From Salarchaeum japonicum_A (GTDB lineage: Archaea > Halobacteriota > Halobacteria > Halobacteriales > Halobacteriaceae), in assembly GCF_049705945.1 (NCBI RefSeq), contig NZ_JBNAMV010000004.1, positions 1,488,001 through 1,552,000 on the forward strand: DNA of 64,000 nt, read 5' to 3'. Every line of letters starts with the position of its first letter. The first letter of the stretch is position 1. Both the position numbers and the translations under genes were made by a program. The notes under the pieces are model-generated. The model searched no databases. It was not told where the DNA came from and worked only from the letters and a program-made list of their open reading frames with translations. Positions 33,930 to 41,389 of the stretch are shown here, one piece after another.

Positions 33930-34958
33930 ATGACGAGCGTCAAGGACCTCCACGTCGACCGCGCCGCCACCGCCGACCGACTCGGCCGCGGCCGCTTCTC
34001 GTTCACGGACGACTACTCCGTCTTCGACTGGGGGAAGATGCCCGACGAGATCCCGGGGAAGGGCGCGAGCCTCTGCACGATGAGCGCGTTCAACTTCGAA
34101 CGCCTCGAAGCCCGCGGGATTCCCACCCACTACCGGGGCGTCGTCGCCGACGGCGAAACCACCGACCTAGACGGACTCGATGCCGACGCAGACGCACCGG
34201 CCGAGATGGCGGTCGACCTCGCGACCGTCCCCGAGTTGCCGCACGACGGCCGCGACTACGACTACGACGACTACTACGCCGCCGCCCGCGACAACGTCCT
34301 CGTCCCGCTCGAAATCGTCTTCCGGAACTCGGTTCCCGTCGGGTCGAGCATTCGGTCGCGCGCCACGCCCGGCGAGTGCGGCCTCGATGCCGATAGCTGG
34401 CCGGACGAACCGGTGTCGCTCCCGAACCCCGTGGTGGAGTTCTCCACGAAACTGGAGGAGGGCGACCGCTACCTCGACCGCGAGGAGGCCGAGCGTATCG
34501 CGGGGCCGGCGGACCTGAACGAACTCGAATCGGTCGCGCTCGACGTGAACGACCTCGTCACCCAGCGCGCCGAATCTGTCGGGCTCACGCACCAGGACGG
34601 GAAGATAGAGTGCGTGCTCGCGGACGGCGAGGTCCGGGTCGCGGACGCGGTCGGAACGTTCGACGAAAATCGGTTCTCCTACGACGGCCAGCAGGTGTCG
34701 AAGGAGGTCGTCCGGCAGTACTACAAGCGAACGCAGCCGGATTGGGTGGAGGCCGTGTCGGCGGCGAAGGCGCGCGCCGACGAAGAGGACGTGGCGGACT
34801 GGAAAGGATTCTGCGACCGCACACCCGACCCGCTCCCCGAGTCCGTGGTTCGCGCGACGAGCGACCTCTACCGGGCGGGCGCGAACGCCTACACGGGCGT
34901 CGACTTCTTCGACGCGCCCGCGCTCGACGCCGCCGTCGACGCCGTCCGCGACCTCTAG
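33930..34958 (+). CDS. purC: Phosphoribosylaminoimidazole-succinocarboxamide synthase PurC
   Basis: 342 residues. It ligates aspartate to CAIR using ATP in purine biosynthesis. The N-terminus GRGRFSFTDDYSVFDWGKMP, then VPLEIVFRNSVPVGSS and FSTKLEEGDRYL, match the long archaeal SAICAR synthetase with an extra C-terminal region. The acidic insert DLDGLDADADAPAEM is a halophilic feature. The stop overlaps the convergent purU stop (CTAG). Confidence 0.92.
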   Translation: MTSVKDLHVDRAATADRLGRGRFSFTDDYSVFDWGKMPDEIPGKGASLCTMSAFNFERLEARGIPTHYRGVVADGETTDLDGLDADADAPAEMAVDLATVPELPHDGRDYDYDDYYAAARDNVLVPLEIVFRNSVPVGSSIRSRATPGECGLDADSWPDEPVSLPNPVVEFSTKLEEGDRYLDREEAERIAGPADLNELESVALDVNDLVTQRAESVGLTHQDGKIECVLADGEVRVADAVGTFDENRFSYDGQQVSKEVVRQYYKRTQPDWVEAVSAAKARADEEDVADWKGFCDRTPDPLPESVVRATSDLYRAGANAYTGVDFFDAPALDAAVDAVRDL

Positions 34959-35890
34959 TCGTCGAGCGCCTCGTCCACGGGCGCCTCGGGGTTGGCGTCG
35001 CTCGCGGGGTCGGGCAAGCCGAGCTGGTAGTCGTCCGCGCCGTCCCGCACTCGAGTGCGGCCGCGGTGAACGCTCACGTCGTCGTTCAGGTGGAGTGAGA
35101 CGGCTTCGCGGAGCGCGTCCGCCTCCAGCGGCTGGCCGCGCGACTTCACTTCCTCTACGGTCGCGTCGTCCGGCACGTCGAACGCTCGCTGCGTGATAAT
35201 CGGCCCCTGGTCGAGGTCCGTCGTGACGTAGTGTGCGGTCACGCCCGCCACGCGCACGCCCTCCTCGACGGCCTGCCGGTACGCCTGCGCGCCCGGGAAC
35301 GCCGGCAGGAGGCTCGGATGGATGTTGATGATGCGGCCCTCGTACCGGAACACCACGTCCGGGCTGAGGATGCGCATGTACCGCGCGAGCACCACGAGGT
35401 CGACGCCGTACTCGTCGAGGATATCGAGCAACTCCGACTCGTCGGGCGTGCCGCTCCCGTCACCGATGTCGTGGAAGGGAACGCCCGCCGATTCGGCGAC
35501 CGGTTCGAGGTCGTCGTGGTTCCCCACCACCACGCGAACCTCGCCGTCGAGGTTCCCCGACCCCGCCGCGGACAGCAAGTCCTCCAAGCAGTGCGACTCT
35601 CGGGTGACGAGCACGGCGATACCGCTGGTCTCGCGGCCGTCCGGGAACCGAACCCGGATGTCGACGCCGAGGTCGTCCGCGAGGTCGTCCAGGGCGTCCG
35701 TGAGAGTCTCGCGCGTACACACCATCTCCCGGGTGTCCGCGCGCAGCGTCATCCGGAACACGCCCTCCCGAACGGCCTGGTCGATGTCCTCGATGTTGAT
35801 TCCGCGCTCGAACAGCAGGCTGGTGACGTTCGCGACGAGTCCGGTCCGGTCGTCGCCGACCACCGTGATCTCGGTGTACTCTTCGGTCAC
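34955..35890 (-). CDS. purU: Formyltetrahydrofolate deformylase-type protein (PurU/PurN-like)
   Basis: 311 residues from GTG 35890. Residues 1-85 are an ACT domain (ITVVGDDRTGLVANVTSLLF). Residues about 100-270 form a formyltransferase fold with INIHPSLLPAFPGAQAY, whose Asn and His are catalytic, and the closing Asp in TTDLDQGPII. This order matches PurU, which releases formate from formyl-THF. In archaea lacking PurN a GAR formyltransferase role has also been suggested for such proteins. A 40-residue acidic extension ends the protein. It lies among purC, purS and purQ. Confidence 0.87.
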   Translation of the reverse strand: MTEEYTEITVVGDDRTGLVANVTSLLFERGINIEDIDQAVREGVFRMTLRADTREMVCTRETLTDALDDLADDLGVDIRVRFPDGRETSGIAVLVTRESHCLEDLLSAAGSGNLDGEVRVVVGNHDDLEPVAESAGVPFHDIGDGSGTPDESELLDILDEYGVDLVVLARYMRILSPDVVFRYEGRIINIHPSLLPAFPGAQAYRQAVEEGVRVAGVTAHYVTTDLDQGPIITQRAFDVPDDATVEEVKSRGQPLEADALREAVSLHLNDDVSVHRGRTRVRDGADDYQLGLPDPASDANPEAPVDEALDD

Positions 35891-35983
35891 GCGCACCACC
35901 GCCGTAGTCGAGTCATCACCCGTAGAAGGACGGGGACGGCCAAAAGGATAGCCTTCCGCGCAATCCCGACCACTCCGTTCACC

Positions 35984-35995
35984 ACACGTTCGTGT
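35984..35995. promoter_or_regulatory. Short palindrome between divergent purU and purS
   Basis: ACACG-TT-CGTGT is a perfect 5-bp inverted repeat in the 158-bp divergent promoter gap. TTTTTG precedes the purS start closely. It may bind a purine regulator, but the site is short and could be chance. Confidence 0.25.
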
Positions 35996-36048
35996 AACAC
36001 GTCGCGTAACCACAATCGTTTTTGGGCACGAACGCGCTTCTCCGCGTG

Positions 36049-36303
36049 ATGACCGCCTACACCGCGACGGTGACCGTCCGCCTCAAGCGCGGCGTCCTCG
36101 ACCCCGAAGCCGAGACGACCAAGCGCACGCTCGAACGCCTCGGGTTCGACCTCGACGGCCTCCGCTCCGCCGACCGCTTCGAACTCGACCTCGACGCCGA
36201 CAGCGAAGCGGACGCCGCGGAACGCGCGGACGAGATGGCGGAACGCCTCCTCGCCAACCCCACCATCCACGACTACACCGTGGACGTCACCCAACGCGAA
36301 TGA
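36049..36303 (+). CDS. purS: Phosphoribosylformylglycinamidine synthase subunit PurS
   Basis: 84 residues from ATG 36049. TATVTVRLKRGVLDPEAETT and LGFDLDGLRSADRFELDLD are typical of PurS, the small bridging subunit of the three-part FGAM synthase (PurS, PurQ, PurL). PurL is not in the window. Its stop overlaps the ATG of a 19-codon frame that leads into purQ. Confidence 0.92.
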   Translation: MTAYTATVTVRLKRGVLDPEAETTKRTLERLGFDLDGLRSADRFELDLDADSEADAAERADEMAERLLANPTIHDYTVDVTQRE

Positions 36304-36359
36304 CTGTCGCAATCACCGATACCGCCTGTCTGCGAGTCCACGGAGGTGTCTCGCGGTGA
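36300..36359 (+). CDS. 19-codon bridging frame between purS and purQ, a duplicated purQ start
   Basis: ATG 36300 overlaps the purS stop (ATGA), and its own TGA at 36357-36359 overlaps the purQ GTG at 36356. The peptide begins MTVAIT, almost the same as PurQ (MTVAIV), and the DNA TGACTGTCGCAATC matches TGACAGTCGCTATC at purQ in 12 of 14 bases. A likely history is a 56-bp insertion or duplication at the original purQ start, leaving a leader frame that still couples translation. Expression of the peptide is unproven. Confidence 0.5.
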   Translation: MTVAITDTACLRVHGGVSR

Positions 36360-37030
36360 CAGTCGCTATCGTCCGCTTCGGCGGGTCGAACTGCGACCGC
36401 GACGCCCTGCGCGCGCTCCAGCACCTCGACGTGGATGCGGAAATCGTCTGGCACGAGGACGGCCTTCCCAGCGATACGTCCGGCGTCGTACTCCCTGGCG
36501 GGTTTTCGTACGGCGACTACCTCCGCGCCGGCGCGATGGCCGCCCAATCGCCCGTGATGGACGACGTCCGCGACCTCGCCAGCGAGGGCGTGCCCGTCCT
36601 CGGCGTGTGCAACGGCGCGCAGATCGGGAGCGAGTCCGGCCTCACGCCGGGCGCGTTCACCACGAACGCCAGCGCGCGCTTCCAGTGCGAGCACGTCCAC
36701 CTTCGCGTCGAGAACCCGGAGACGCCGTGGACGCGCGCGTACGACGAGGGCGACGTGCTCTCTATCCCCATCGCGCACGGCGAGGGCCGCTTCGAAACCG
36801 ACGACGACCGACTCGACGAACTCGAAGCCGATAATCGGGTTCTGTTCCGGTACTGCGACGAACACGGGAACGTCACGCCCGACGCGAACCCGAACGGTTC
36901 GAAACACGCCGTCGCGGGCGTGCTCGGCGAGCGCGACACCGTCGCCGTCCTCATGCCACACCCCGAACGCGCCAGCCTCCCCGACATCGGCGGCACGGAC
37001 GGTCAAGGCGTCCTGCGGGCGTTCGACTGA
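36356..37030 (+). CDS. purQ: Phosphoribosylformylglycinamidine synthase subunit PurQ
   Basis: 224 residues from GTG 36356. It is the class I glutamine amidotransferase subunit that supplies ammonia to PurL. The nucleophile is Cys85 in LGVCNGAQIG. The His and Glu of the triad lie in LMPHPERAS. The N-terminus is VRFGGSNCDRD. It is 56 bp downstream of purS. The stop is followed directly by the convergent stop of the lipoprotein gene at 37031. Confidence 0.93.
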   Translation: MTVAIVRFGGSNCDRDALRALQHLDVDAEIVWHEDGLPSDTSGVVLPGGFSYGDYLRAGAMAAQSPVMDDVRDLASEGVPVLGVCNGAQIGSESGLTPGAFTTNASARFQCEHVHLRVENPETPWTRAYDEGDVLSIPIAHGEGRFETDDDRLDELEADNRVLFRYCDEHGNVTPDANPNGSKHAVAGVLGERDTVAVLMPHPERASLPDIGGTDGQGVLRAFD

Positions 37031-37351
37031 CTACTGCTCGGTCAGCAGGACAATTTCCACGAGGACGCCGTCGTACCGCACGAACCGCCCGTCGAGCGAC
37101 TCGTAGGCGTCACGCACCCGCTCGTACTCGCCGCCCTCCAGTTCGACCGACGCCTCGCCCGCGACCGCGGCGTCCCGCACCACCTGCTTGAGTTCCTCGG
37201 TCCCGAGTTCCCCGTAGTCCACGACGGTCGCGTTCGCGGGCGCGTCGGAGACCGTGCTGCCTTCGATGTGGCCGCTCCGCGCGTCGCCGAGACACCCGGC
37301 GGTGAGCGCGAGCACGCAGAACACCAGCGCGACGGCGACGATTCGACGCAT
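37031..37351 (-). CDS. Small lipoprotein
   Basis: 106 residues from ATG 37351. RRIVAVALVFCVLALTAGC is a Sec-type signal with lipobox LTAGC, so it is likely anchored by a lipid on Cys20 or so. The remaining 85 residues form a small alpha/beta domain (ELGTEELKQVVRDAAVAG, YERVRDAYESLDGRFVRY). No family is recognised. Monocistronic, convergent with purQ. Confidence 0.65.
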   Translation of the reverse strand: MRRIVAVALVFCVLALTAGCLGDARSGHIEGSTVSDAPANATVVDYGELGTEELKQVVRDAAVAGEASVELEGGEYERVRDAYESLDGRFVRYDGVLVEIVLLTEQ

Positions 37352-37394
37352 TATCGCCACTCCTCACTGAACGAACAAAAAACTCCGCTGGTGG

Positions 37395-38471
37395 CTACTT
37401 CGCGAGCGGGAGGTTGTAACTCGTCTCGCGCTCGACGACCTCTTCCCACGTGTGCTCGCACTCGCAGGAGACCTCGCTGAAGACGGAGGGGTCCTGCCGG
37501 AGGTCGAAGTCCTTGATGGCTTCCTGCACGAGATCGTCGCACTCCCCGCAGTTGTGCGGCCCGCGGTCGCTGCCGTGACCGACGGGGTCGCTGACGACGA
37601 TTGCGTCCGCGTCCGCGGTCGATTCGAGCACGTCACAGATACTCCACATCCACGGCGGCCGGTACCCGCCGCGGAAGTGGAGTTGGTCGACCATCGTGTA
37701 CCGCTGGACGTTACACGGGTTCATCGAGACCGTGTGACAGCCCTCGACGTCCGCGCACGCCCGAATCGAGTCCTTCATGTCCTGAACGGCTTCGCCCTCC
37801 GAGAGGAACGGCGGCTTCATCAGGAGATAGGCCTTCACGCCCGCACCCGCTTCCTTCGCTTCGAGGGCGGCGTCCTCGAAGTCCGCGAAGTCGAAGTACT
37901 TGTTCACGCAGTCGTGGCGCACGCGGTCGTTCGCGGTCTCCAGCCCGACCGCCACGTCCGTCTCCAGTCCCACGTCCACGAAGTCCCGCACGCGGTCCTC
38001 CTGCACGAAGTCCGGAAGGGACTCGACGACGATGCGCTCGCGGTCGCTGAACGTCTCCGCGATGGCCGCCCGGGTCTCCGCCGGGACCTCGCGCTCGTCG
38101 AGGAAACTCCCGCTCGTGTAGATCTTGATGAGTCCCGACTTCTCCTCGGCCTCCTCGGCCTCGTGGTCGAGACAGACCTGAATCTGGTCCATCAGCGCCT
38201 CGTGCTCGACGCTCCCGTCCTCCACGGACTCCGCGACGTACCCGCACATCGTACAGCCGCCGGCGCGCGCCCACCGACACCCGCCCGTGTTCAGGATGAT
38301 GGTCAGGCTCTGGTAGACGCCGCTCGGCGTGTTGTCCTCGTCCAACCACACCCTCGTGGGTTCGTGGGGGTCGTACGTCTCGTCGCGCTCGCCCCGCAAC
38401 TCCCGCATCACCTTGTTGTGGGCGTCCATCCCCCGACCGGACTCGTACACCTCGGGGCTCGGCTGACTCAT
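37395..38471 (-). CDS. raSEA: Archaeosine radical SAM enzyme RaSEA
   Basis: 358 residues from ATG 38471. The cluster motif is CRWARAGGCTMC (Cys65, Cys73, Cys76), the wide spacing used by RaSEA and its Elp3-like relatives. IKIYTSGSFLD, ESLPDFV, VAVGLETANDRVR and SMNPCNVQRYTMVDQL follow. A zinc-like pair (NCGEC and CECEH) is near the C-terminus. RaSEA completes archaeosine on tRNA G15 after ArcS adds lysine to preQ0. Both tgtA and arcS are in this window, 18 kb away. The start overlaps the upstream VanZ-like stop by one base. Confidence 0.88.
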   Translation of the reverse strand: MSQPSPEVYESGRGMDAHNKVMRELRGERDETYDPHEPTRVWLDEDNTPSGVYQSLTIILNTGGCRWARAGGCTMCGYVAESVEDGSVEHEALMDQIQVCLDHEAEEAEEKSGLIKIYTSGSFLDEREVPAETRAAIAETFSDRERIVVESLPDFVQEDRVRDFVDVGLETDVAVGLETANDRVRHDCVNKYFDFADFEDAALEAKEAGAGVKAYLLMKPPFLSEGEAVQDMKDSIRACADVEGCHTVSMNPCNVQRYTMVDQLHFRGGYRPPWMWSICDVLESTADADAIVVSDPVGHGSDRGPHNCGECDDLVQEAIKDFDLRQDPSVFSEVSCECEHTWEEVVERETSYNLPLAK

Positions 38472-38806
38472 TACCCGTCGTAGCCGTCCGGCGCGTAAAG
38501 CCGCTTCGTCACCGCCGCGACCGCGCCCCCGGCGAGCGCGCCCGCGAGGTTCGCCGCCGCGTCCAGCAGGCTCGCGGTCCGCCACGCCACCAGCGACTGC
38601 ACGCCCTCCACGCACAGTCCGAACGCGAACGCCGCGACGACCGCCACCGGAATCGACGCCTCCCGCGCCACCAGCCACGCCAGCACCGCGTACCCCGCGA
38701 CGTGCAGGAGTTTGTCCACCGGAAACCCGCCCGCGTCCGGCGGCCCCGCCGGTAGCACCGACGCCACCAGCACCACGACCGCCCACCCGAGAACCCAGCG
38801 GCGCAC
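38471..38806 (-). CDS. VanZ-like membrane protein
   Basis: 111 residues from GTG 38806, chosen because the upstream gene's stop ends at 38809. It has three to four membrane helices with LPAGPPDAGGFPVDKLLH, CVEGVQSLVAWRTASLLD and AANLAGALAGG. These match the VanZ family (teicoplanin-resistance-like membrane proteins of unclear archaeal role). It is placed between the 38809 gene and RaSEA in one minus-strand run. Confidence 0.75.
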   Translation of the reverse strand: MRRWVLGWAVVVLVASVLPAGPPDAGGFPVDKLLHVAGYAVLAWLVAREASIPVAVVAAFAFGLCVEGVQSLVAWRTASLLDAAANLAGALAGGAVAAVTKRLYAPDGYDG

Positions 38807-38808
38807 GA

Positions 38809-39270
38809 CTACAGCGGCGTATCCCCGCCCTGCTGGTGCGCCTGCTCCCGCATCTCCTGGACCTTCTCCACGTACTCGTACCCCGGCACGATACCCTCGA
38901 ACCACGTCCCCTCCACGAAGTTCACCACCGCCAGCGCGTCGTCCGCGACGCTCCCCTCGCGCGCCTCCACCTCAGCCTCCACCGTCACACGCTCGCCCTC
39001 CCGAACCACCACGGGCTCGGCCGTCAACTCCGCGTACGTCACCCCGCCCACGTCCTCGACACGCAACGAGAACGTCTCGAACCATCCTTCGGACACAGTA
39101 TCTCCGACCTCCCCCTCCACCACCGCATCCAGCGACGGCACCTCCACCCGCACCCGATACTCCGCATCACCCGGAACCACCGACGCATCCCAATCCGACC
39201 CCACAACCTCGAACACACCATCCGCGCGCTCGAACCGCTCACTCGCCTCGAACTCCGACTCAACACTCAT
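38809..39270 (-). CDS. Haloarchaeal conserved protein (unknown function)
   Basis: 153 residues from ATG 39270. A highly acidic, beta-rich protein (EFEASERFERADGVFEVV, VEVPSLDAVVEGEVGDTV), ending in an amphipathic helix YVEKVQEMREQAHQQ. No cysteines or membrane segments. It resembles small DUF families restricted to haloarchaea. First gene of a run leading to VanZ-like and RaSEA. Confidence 0.6.
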   Translation of the reverse strand: MSVESEFEASERFERADGVFEVVGSDWDASVVPGDAEYRVRVEVPSLDAVVEGEVGDTVSEGWFETFSLRVEDVGGVTYAELTAEPVVVREGERVTVEAEVEAREGSVADDALAVVNFVEGTWFEGIVPGYEYVEKVQEMREQAHQQGGDTPL

Positions 39271-39347
39271 ACCCCACACCACGAGACTCACGGAAAAGGG
39301 CGTTTCGCGTCACCACTCCTCACCTTCGTTCGTCGCAGGTGCGGGGG

Positions 39348-39403
39348 GAGGGATTTGAACCTCTGTCGTTTCGCTACGCTTCACTCCCTGATTCAAATCC
39401 CTC
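39348..39403 (-). repeat. 56-nt stem-loop repeat downstream of tRNA-Leu
   Basis: The ends GAGGGATTTGAA (39348-39359) and TTCAAATCCCTC (39392-39403) are a perfect 12-bp inverted repeat. The left arm lies in a direct copy of the tRNA-Leu 3' end: 17 bases from 39345 equal 39442-39458 (GGGGAGGGATTTGAACC). The inner sequence, read on the minus strand, is about 80 percent identical to 11445-11500 beside the proviral integrase. It looks like the scar or a mini-form of an integrative element that uses this tRNA. Confidence 0.65.
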
Positions 39404-39436
39404 TCTACGCAGTTATCCTCGTTTCACTCGGAAAAC

Positions 39437-39521
39437 TGCGAGGGGAGGGATTTGAACCCACGAACCCCTTCGGGAGCGGATCTTAAGTCCGCCGCCTTTG
39501 GCCTGGCTCAGCCACCCTCGC
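39437..39521 (-). tRNA. tRNA-Leu (UAA)
   Basis: 85 nt with long variable arm. The acceptor stem GCGAGGG pairs with CCCTCGC, and the discriminator is A. The anticodon loop CTTAAGA gives anticodon UAA. The type II variable arm is TCCCGAAGGGG. No CCA is encoded and there is no intron. One oddity: the T-stem GTGGG/CCCTC has a T-T mismatch at the second pair. Confidence 0.93.
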
Positions 39522-39561
39522 GCACCCGAAAGGAATCGGGGGGTCTACCTGAATCTGACGA

Positions 39562-39900
39562 CTACCAGTCGACCGAGACCGTGCCGTCGCCGTGCGGGTC
39601 CGGCGCGAGCTCCTCGTTCGTCCGGCGGTCGATGACGTGAATCACGCCCCGGTCTTTCTTCGCGGGACATACCTCCGCGGCCTCGACGTTGTGGTCGAGT
39701 TCCGACTCGTCGAAGAAGTACGAGACGGGCTCGCCCATTCCGGAATCGAGATTCATCTCCCAGTTCGCGGAGACGTTCGCGCACTTCCCCGCGCCGATGC
39801 ACTTGTTCGCCTCGAAAATCAGCTTGTAGGGCTTCTCCGACACCGCCGGGGCGTCCGTCTCCCCGACGCTGCTCGGGTCGAACCCCTCGTCCTCACTCAT
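39562..39900 (-). CDS. Single-cluster ferredoxin
   Basis: 112 residues. An acidic 25-residue leader is followed by a ferredoxin core with NKCIGAGKC (Cys34, Cys40) and EVCPAKKDRG (Cys78). Only three cysteines are present, so a 3Fe-4S cluster is likely, as in monocluster ferredoxins that serve as electron carriers for P450s and oxidoreductases. Its redox partner is not evident nearby. It lies just upstream of tRNA-Leu on the same strand. Confidence 0.83.
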   Translation of the reverse strand: MSEDEGFDPSSVGETDAPAVSEKPYKLIFEANKCIGAGKCANVSANWEMNLDSGMGEPVSYFFDESELDHNVEAAEVCPAKKDRGVIHVIDRRTNEELAPDPHGDGTVSVDW

Positions 39901-39974
39901 ATTACAATAACTCTCACCCGGGGACTAACGCGTATCGCTCTCCGCGCGCAAAACCCCGCCTTCTCAGAAAGTGC

Positions 39975-40131
39975 GTCAGGTCGTCCGACCTGACTGCTCC
40001 ACGAGCCGCTTCATTCCTCGTGAACAACGCCAGCGCGAGGCGCTGGCTGGCACACGACTCGTCTTACTCCTCGTGAATTGCGTCAGTCCTTACGGACTGA
40101 CTCACCCACGAGTCACTTCACTCCTCGTGGA
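39975..40131 (-). repeat. Triplicated 3' end of the cyclophilin gene with three hairpins
   Basis: Three 25-bp units (40000-40024, 40053-40077, 40107-40131) share CACGA, then CTCCTCGTG or TTCCTCGTG. The third contains the gene's own last codons and stop. Each unit is itself an inverted repeat (CACGA against TCGTG). Each is followed, in the gene's direction, by a separate perfect hairpin: 40082-40101 (GTCAGTCC stem), 40029-40047 (GCCAGCGC stem) and 39975-39994 (GTCAGGTCG stem). Two stop-codon contexts are GAGTGA and GAGTAA, the third GAATGA. It reads as a serial terminator array that arose by repeated copying of the gene end. Confidence 0.7.
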
Positions 40132-40633
40132 CCTCGACCGATTCGAGGACGATGTCCTTCATCGGTTCGTCGTTGCGGTCCGTGGGGACGCTGCCGATGT
40201 CCTCGACGACATCCATGCCGTCGGTGACTTTCCCGAAGACCGCGTGGCGGCCGTCGAGGTGGGGCTGGGCGTCGAGCGTGATGAAGAACTGGCTGCCGTT
40301 CGTGTTCGGGCCGGAGTTCGCCATCGAGAGGATGCCGGCGTCGTCGTGGTTGAGGTCCTCGTGGAACTCGTCGTCGAACTCGTAGCCGGGGCCGCCGCGG
40401 CCGGTGCCGGTGCGGTCGCCGGTCTGAATCATGAAGTCGTCGATGACGCGGTGGAAGGGCACGTCCTCGTAGTAGGGTTCGCCTTCGACTTTCTCGTTCG
40501 TCTCGGGGTCGGTCCACGCCTTCTCACCGGTCGCCAGTCCGACGAAGTTCTCGACGGTGTTCGGGACTTTTTCGTCGTAGAGTTCGACCTCGATGTCGCC
40601 CTCGCTCGTGTGCAGGGTCGCTTCTATCGTCAT
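40118..40633 (-). CDS. ppiA: Cyclophilin-type peptidyl-prolyl cis-trans isomerase
   Basis: 171 residues. It speeds proline isomerisation in protein folding. The cyclophilin core is clear: PNTVENFVGLATG, PFHRVIDDFMIQTGD with the catalytic Arg, GPNTNGSQFFITL and LDGRHAVFGKV. There is no signal peptide, so it is cytoplasmic. The N-terminal region carries an acidic insert (KAWTDPETNEKVEGEP). Its 3' end is repeated twice downstream, with hairpins. Confidence 0.93.
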   Translation of the reverse strand: MTIEATLHTSEGDIEVELYDEKVPNTVENFVGLATGEKAWTDPETNEKVEGEPYYEDVPFHRVIDDFMIQTGDRTGTGRGGPGYEFDDEFHEDLNHDDAGILSMANSGPNTNGSQFFITLDAQPHLDGRHAVFGKVTDGMDVVEDIGSVPTDRNDEPMKDIVLESVEVHEE

Positions 40634-40713
40634 ACGTGTCGGAACGCGAGTCCGGGGGAAAACGCTGCTGGTGTCCCGTTGGAGTTAGGTCGCTCGCGGC
40701 CGTCCCCTCGGTC

Positions 40714-41184
40714 GTGTTCCCGGACACGCCCCGCGAACCCCAGACCGTTCGTCTCGCCGGCGGTGTCTCCGGGTCGTTCCGCGAGTGGGCGACGGACGGA
40801 ACGGCGCTCACCGCCGCCGCGCGCGTCCGCGACCCGGACGGCCGTCTCGCGTTCGTGAAGAACCGGTGGTCGGACGGCTGGGTGGTGCCCGGCGGCGCGG
40901 TCGAACCCGGCGAAACCCCGAGCGACGCGGCCCGGCGCGAGGTCCGCGAGGAAACGGGACTCGACGCCGACATCGGGCGGCCACTCGTCGTGCTCGACCA
41001 GACGTTCACCACGGACGACGAGTCGTTCGACGCGGAGTTCGTGGTGTTCGACGCCCGCGCGGACGGCCGAATACCGGACGCGACCGAACTCGGTCTCGAA
41101 TCCGACGAAATCCGTGCTGCCCGGTGGTTCGACGAGGTTCCCGACGCGCTGCACGACGATGTCCTCCGCCGCTATCTTGAATAG
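40714..41184 (+). CDS. Nudix hydrolase
   Basis: 156 residues from GTG 40714, the first start whose downstream sequence looks like coding. The Nudix box is canonical: GGAVEPGETPSDAARREV continuing REETGL. The preceding strand (VKNRWSDGWVVPGG) is typical of general nucleotide-clearing Nudix enzymes. The substrate is unknown. It diverges from the cyclophilin gene and is followed by a broken small membrane gene. Confidence 0.83.
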   Translation: MFPDTPREPQTVRLAGGVSGSFREWATDGTALTAAARVRDPDGRLAFVKNRWSDGWVVPGGAVEPGETPSDAARREVREETGLDADIGRPLVVLDQTFTTDDESFDAEFVVFDARADGRIPDATELGLESDEIRAARWFDEVPDALHDDVLRRYLE

Positions 41185-41206
41185 TCCACGCGACCCAGCC
41201 AGTAGT

Positions 41207-41389
41207 ATGTCGGCTCGCTGAAACCTCTACGTGGCCGCGTTCGTCTCCGCCTCGCTCGCATACATCTTCGTGTCGCTCGCGTACACGGGCGAACTCTATC
41301 TGCTTCGCTGGGTGATGTTCGCCGTCTTCTTCCTCGTCGTCACCTACGGCTTCGAGGCGTTCGTGAACTGGGCGGACACCCTCGATTAG
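41207..41389 (+). pseudogene. Small membrane protein gene with in-frame TGA near the start
   Basis: From ATG 41207 the frame reads MSAR, then TGA at 41219, then NLYVAAFVSASLAYIFV and on to TAG at 41389. Without the stop it would be a 60-residue, two-helix membrane protein (helices at about 8-25 and 32-50). A single change from TGG (Trp) to TGA explains the break. If still expressed it could start at GTG 41231, giving 52 residues. The TAG overlaps the convergent stop of the histidine kinase gene. Confidence 0.5.

Noticed and set aside
39345..39361. A possible second tRNA gene start next to tRNA-Leu
   Set aside because: Only the T-arm and acceptor-like part are present; no anticodon arm can be folded. 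It is listed as a repeat.
41219..41221. TGA as a recoded codon (selenocysteine) in the small membrane gene
   Set aside because: Haloarchaea are not known to use selenocysteine and no SECIS-like structure is seen. A nonsense change or a downstream GTG start is simpler.
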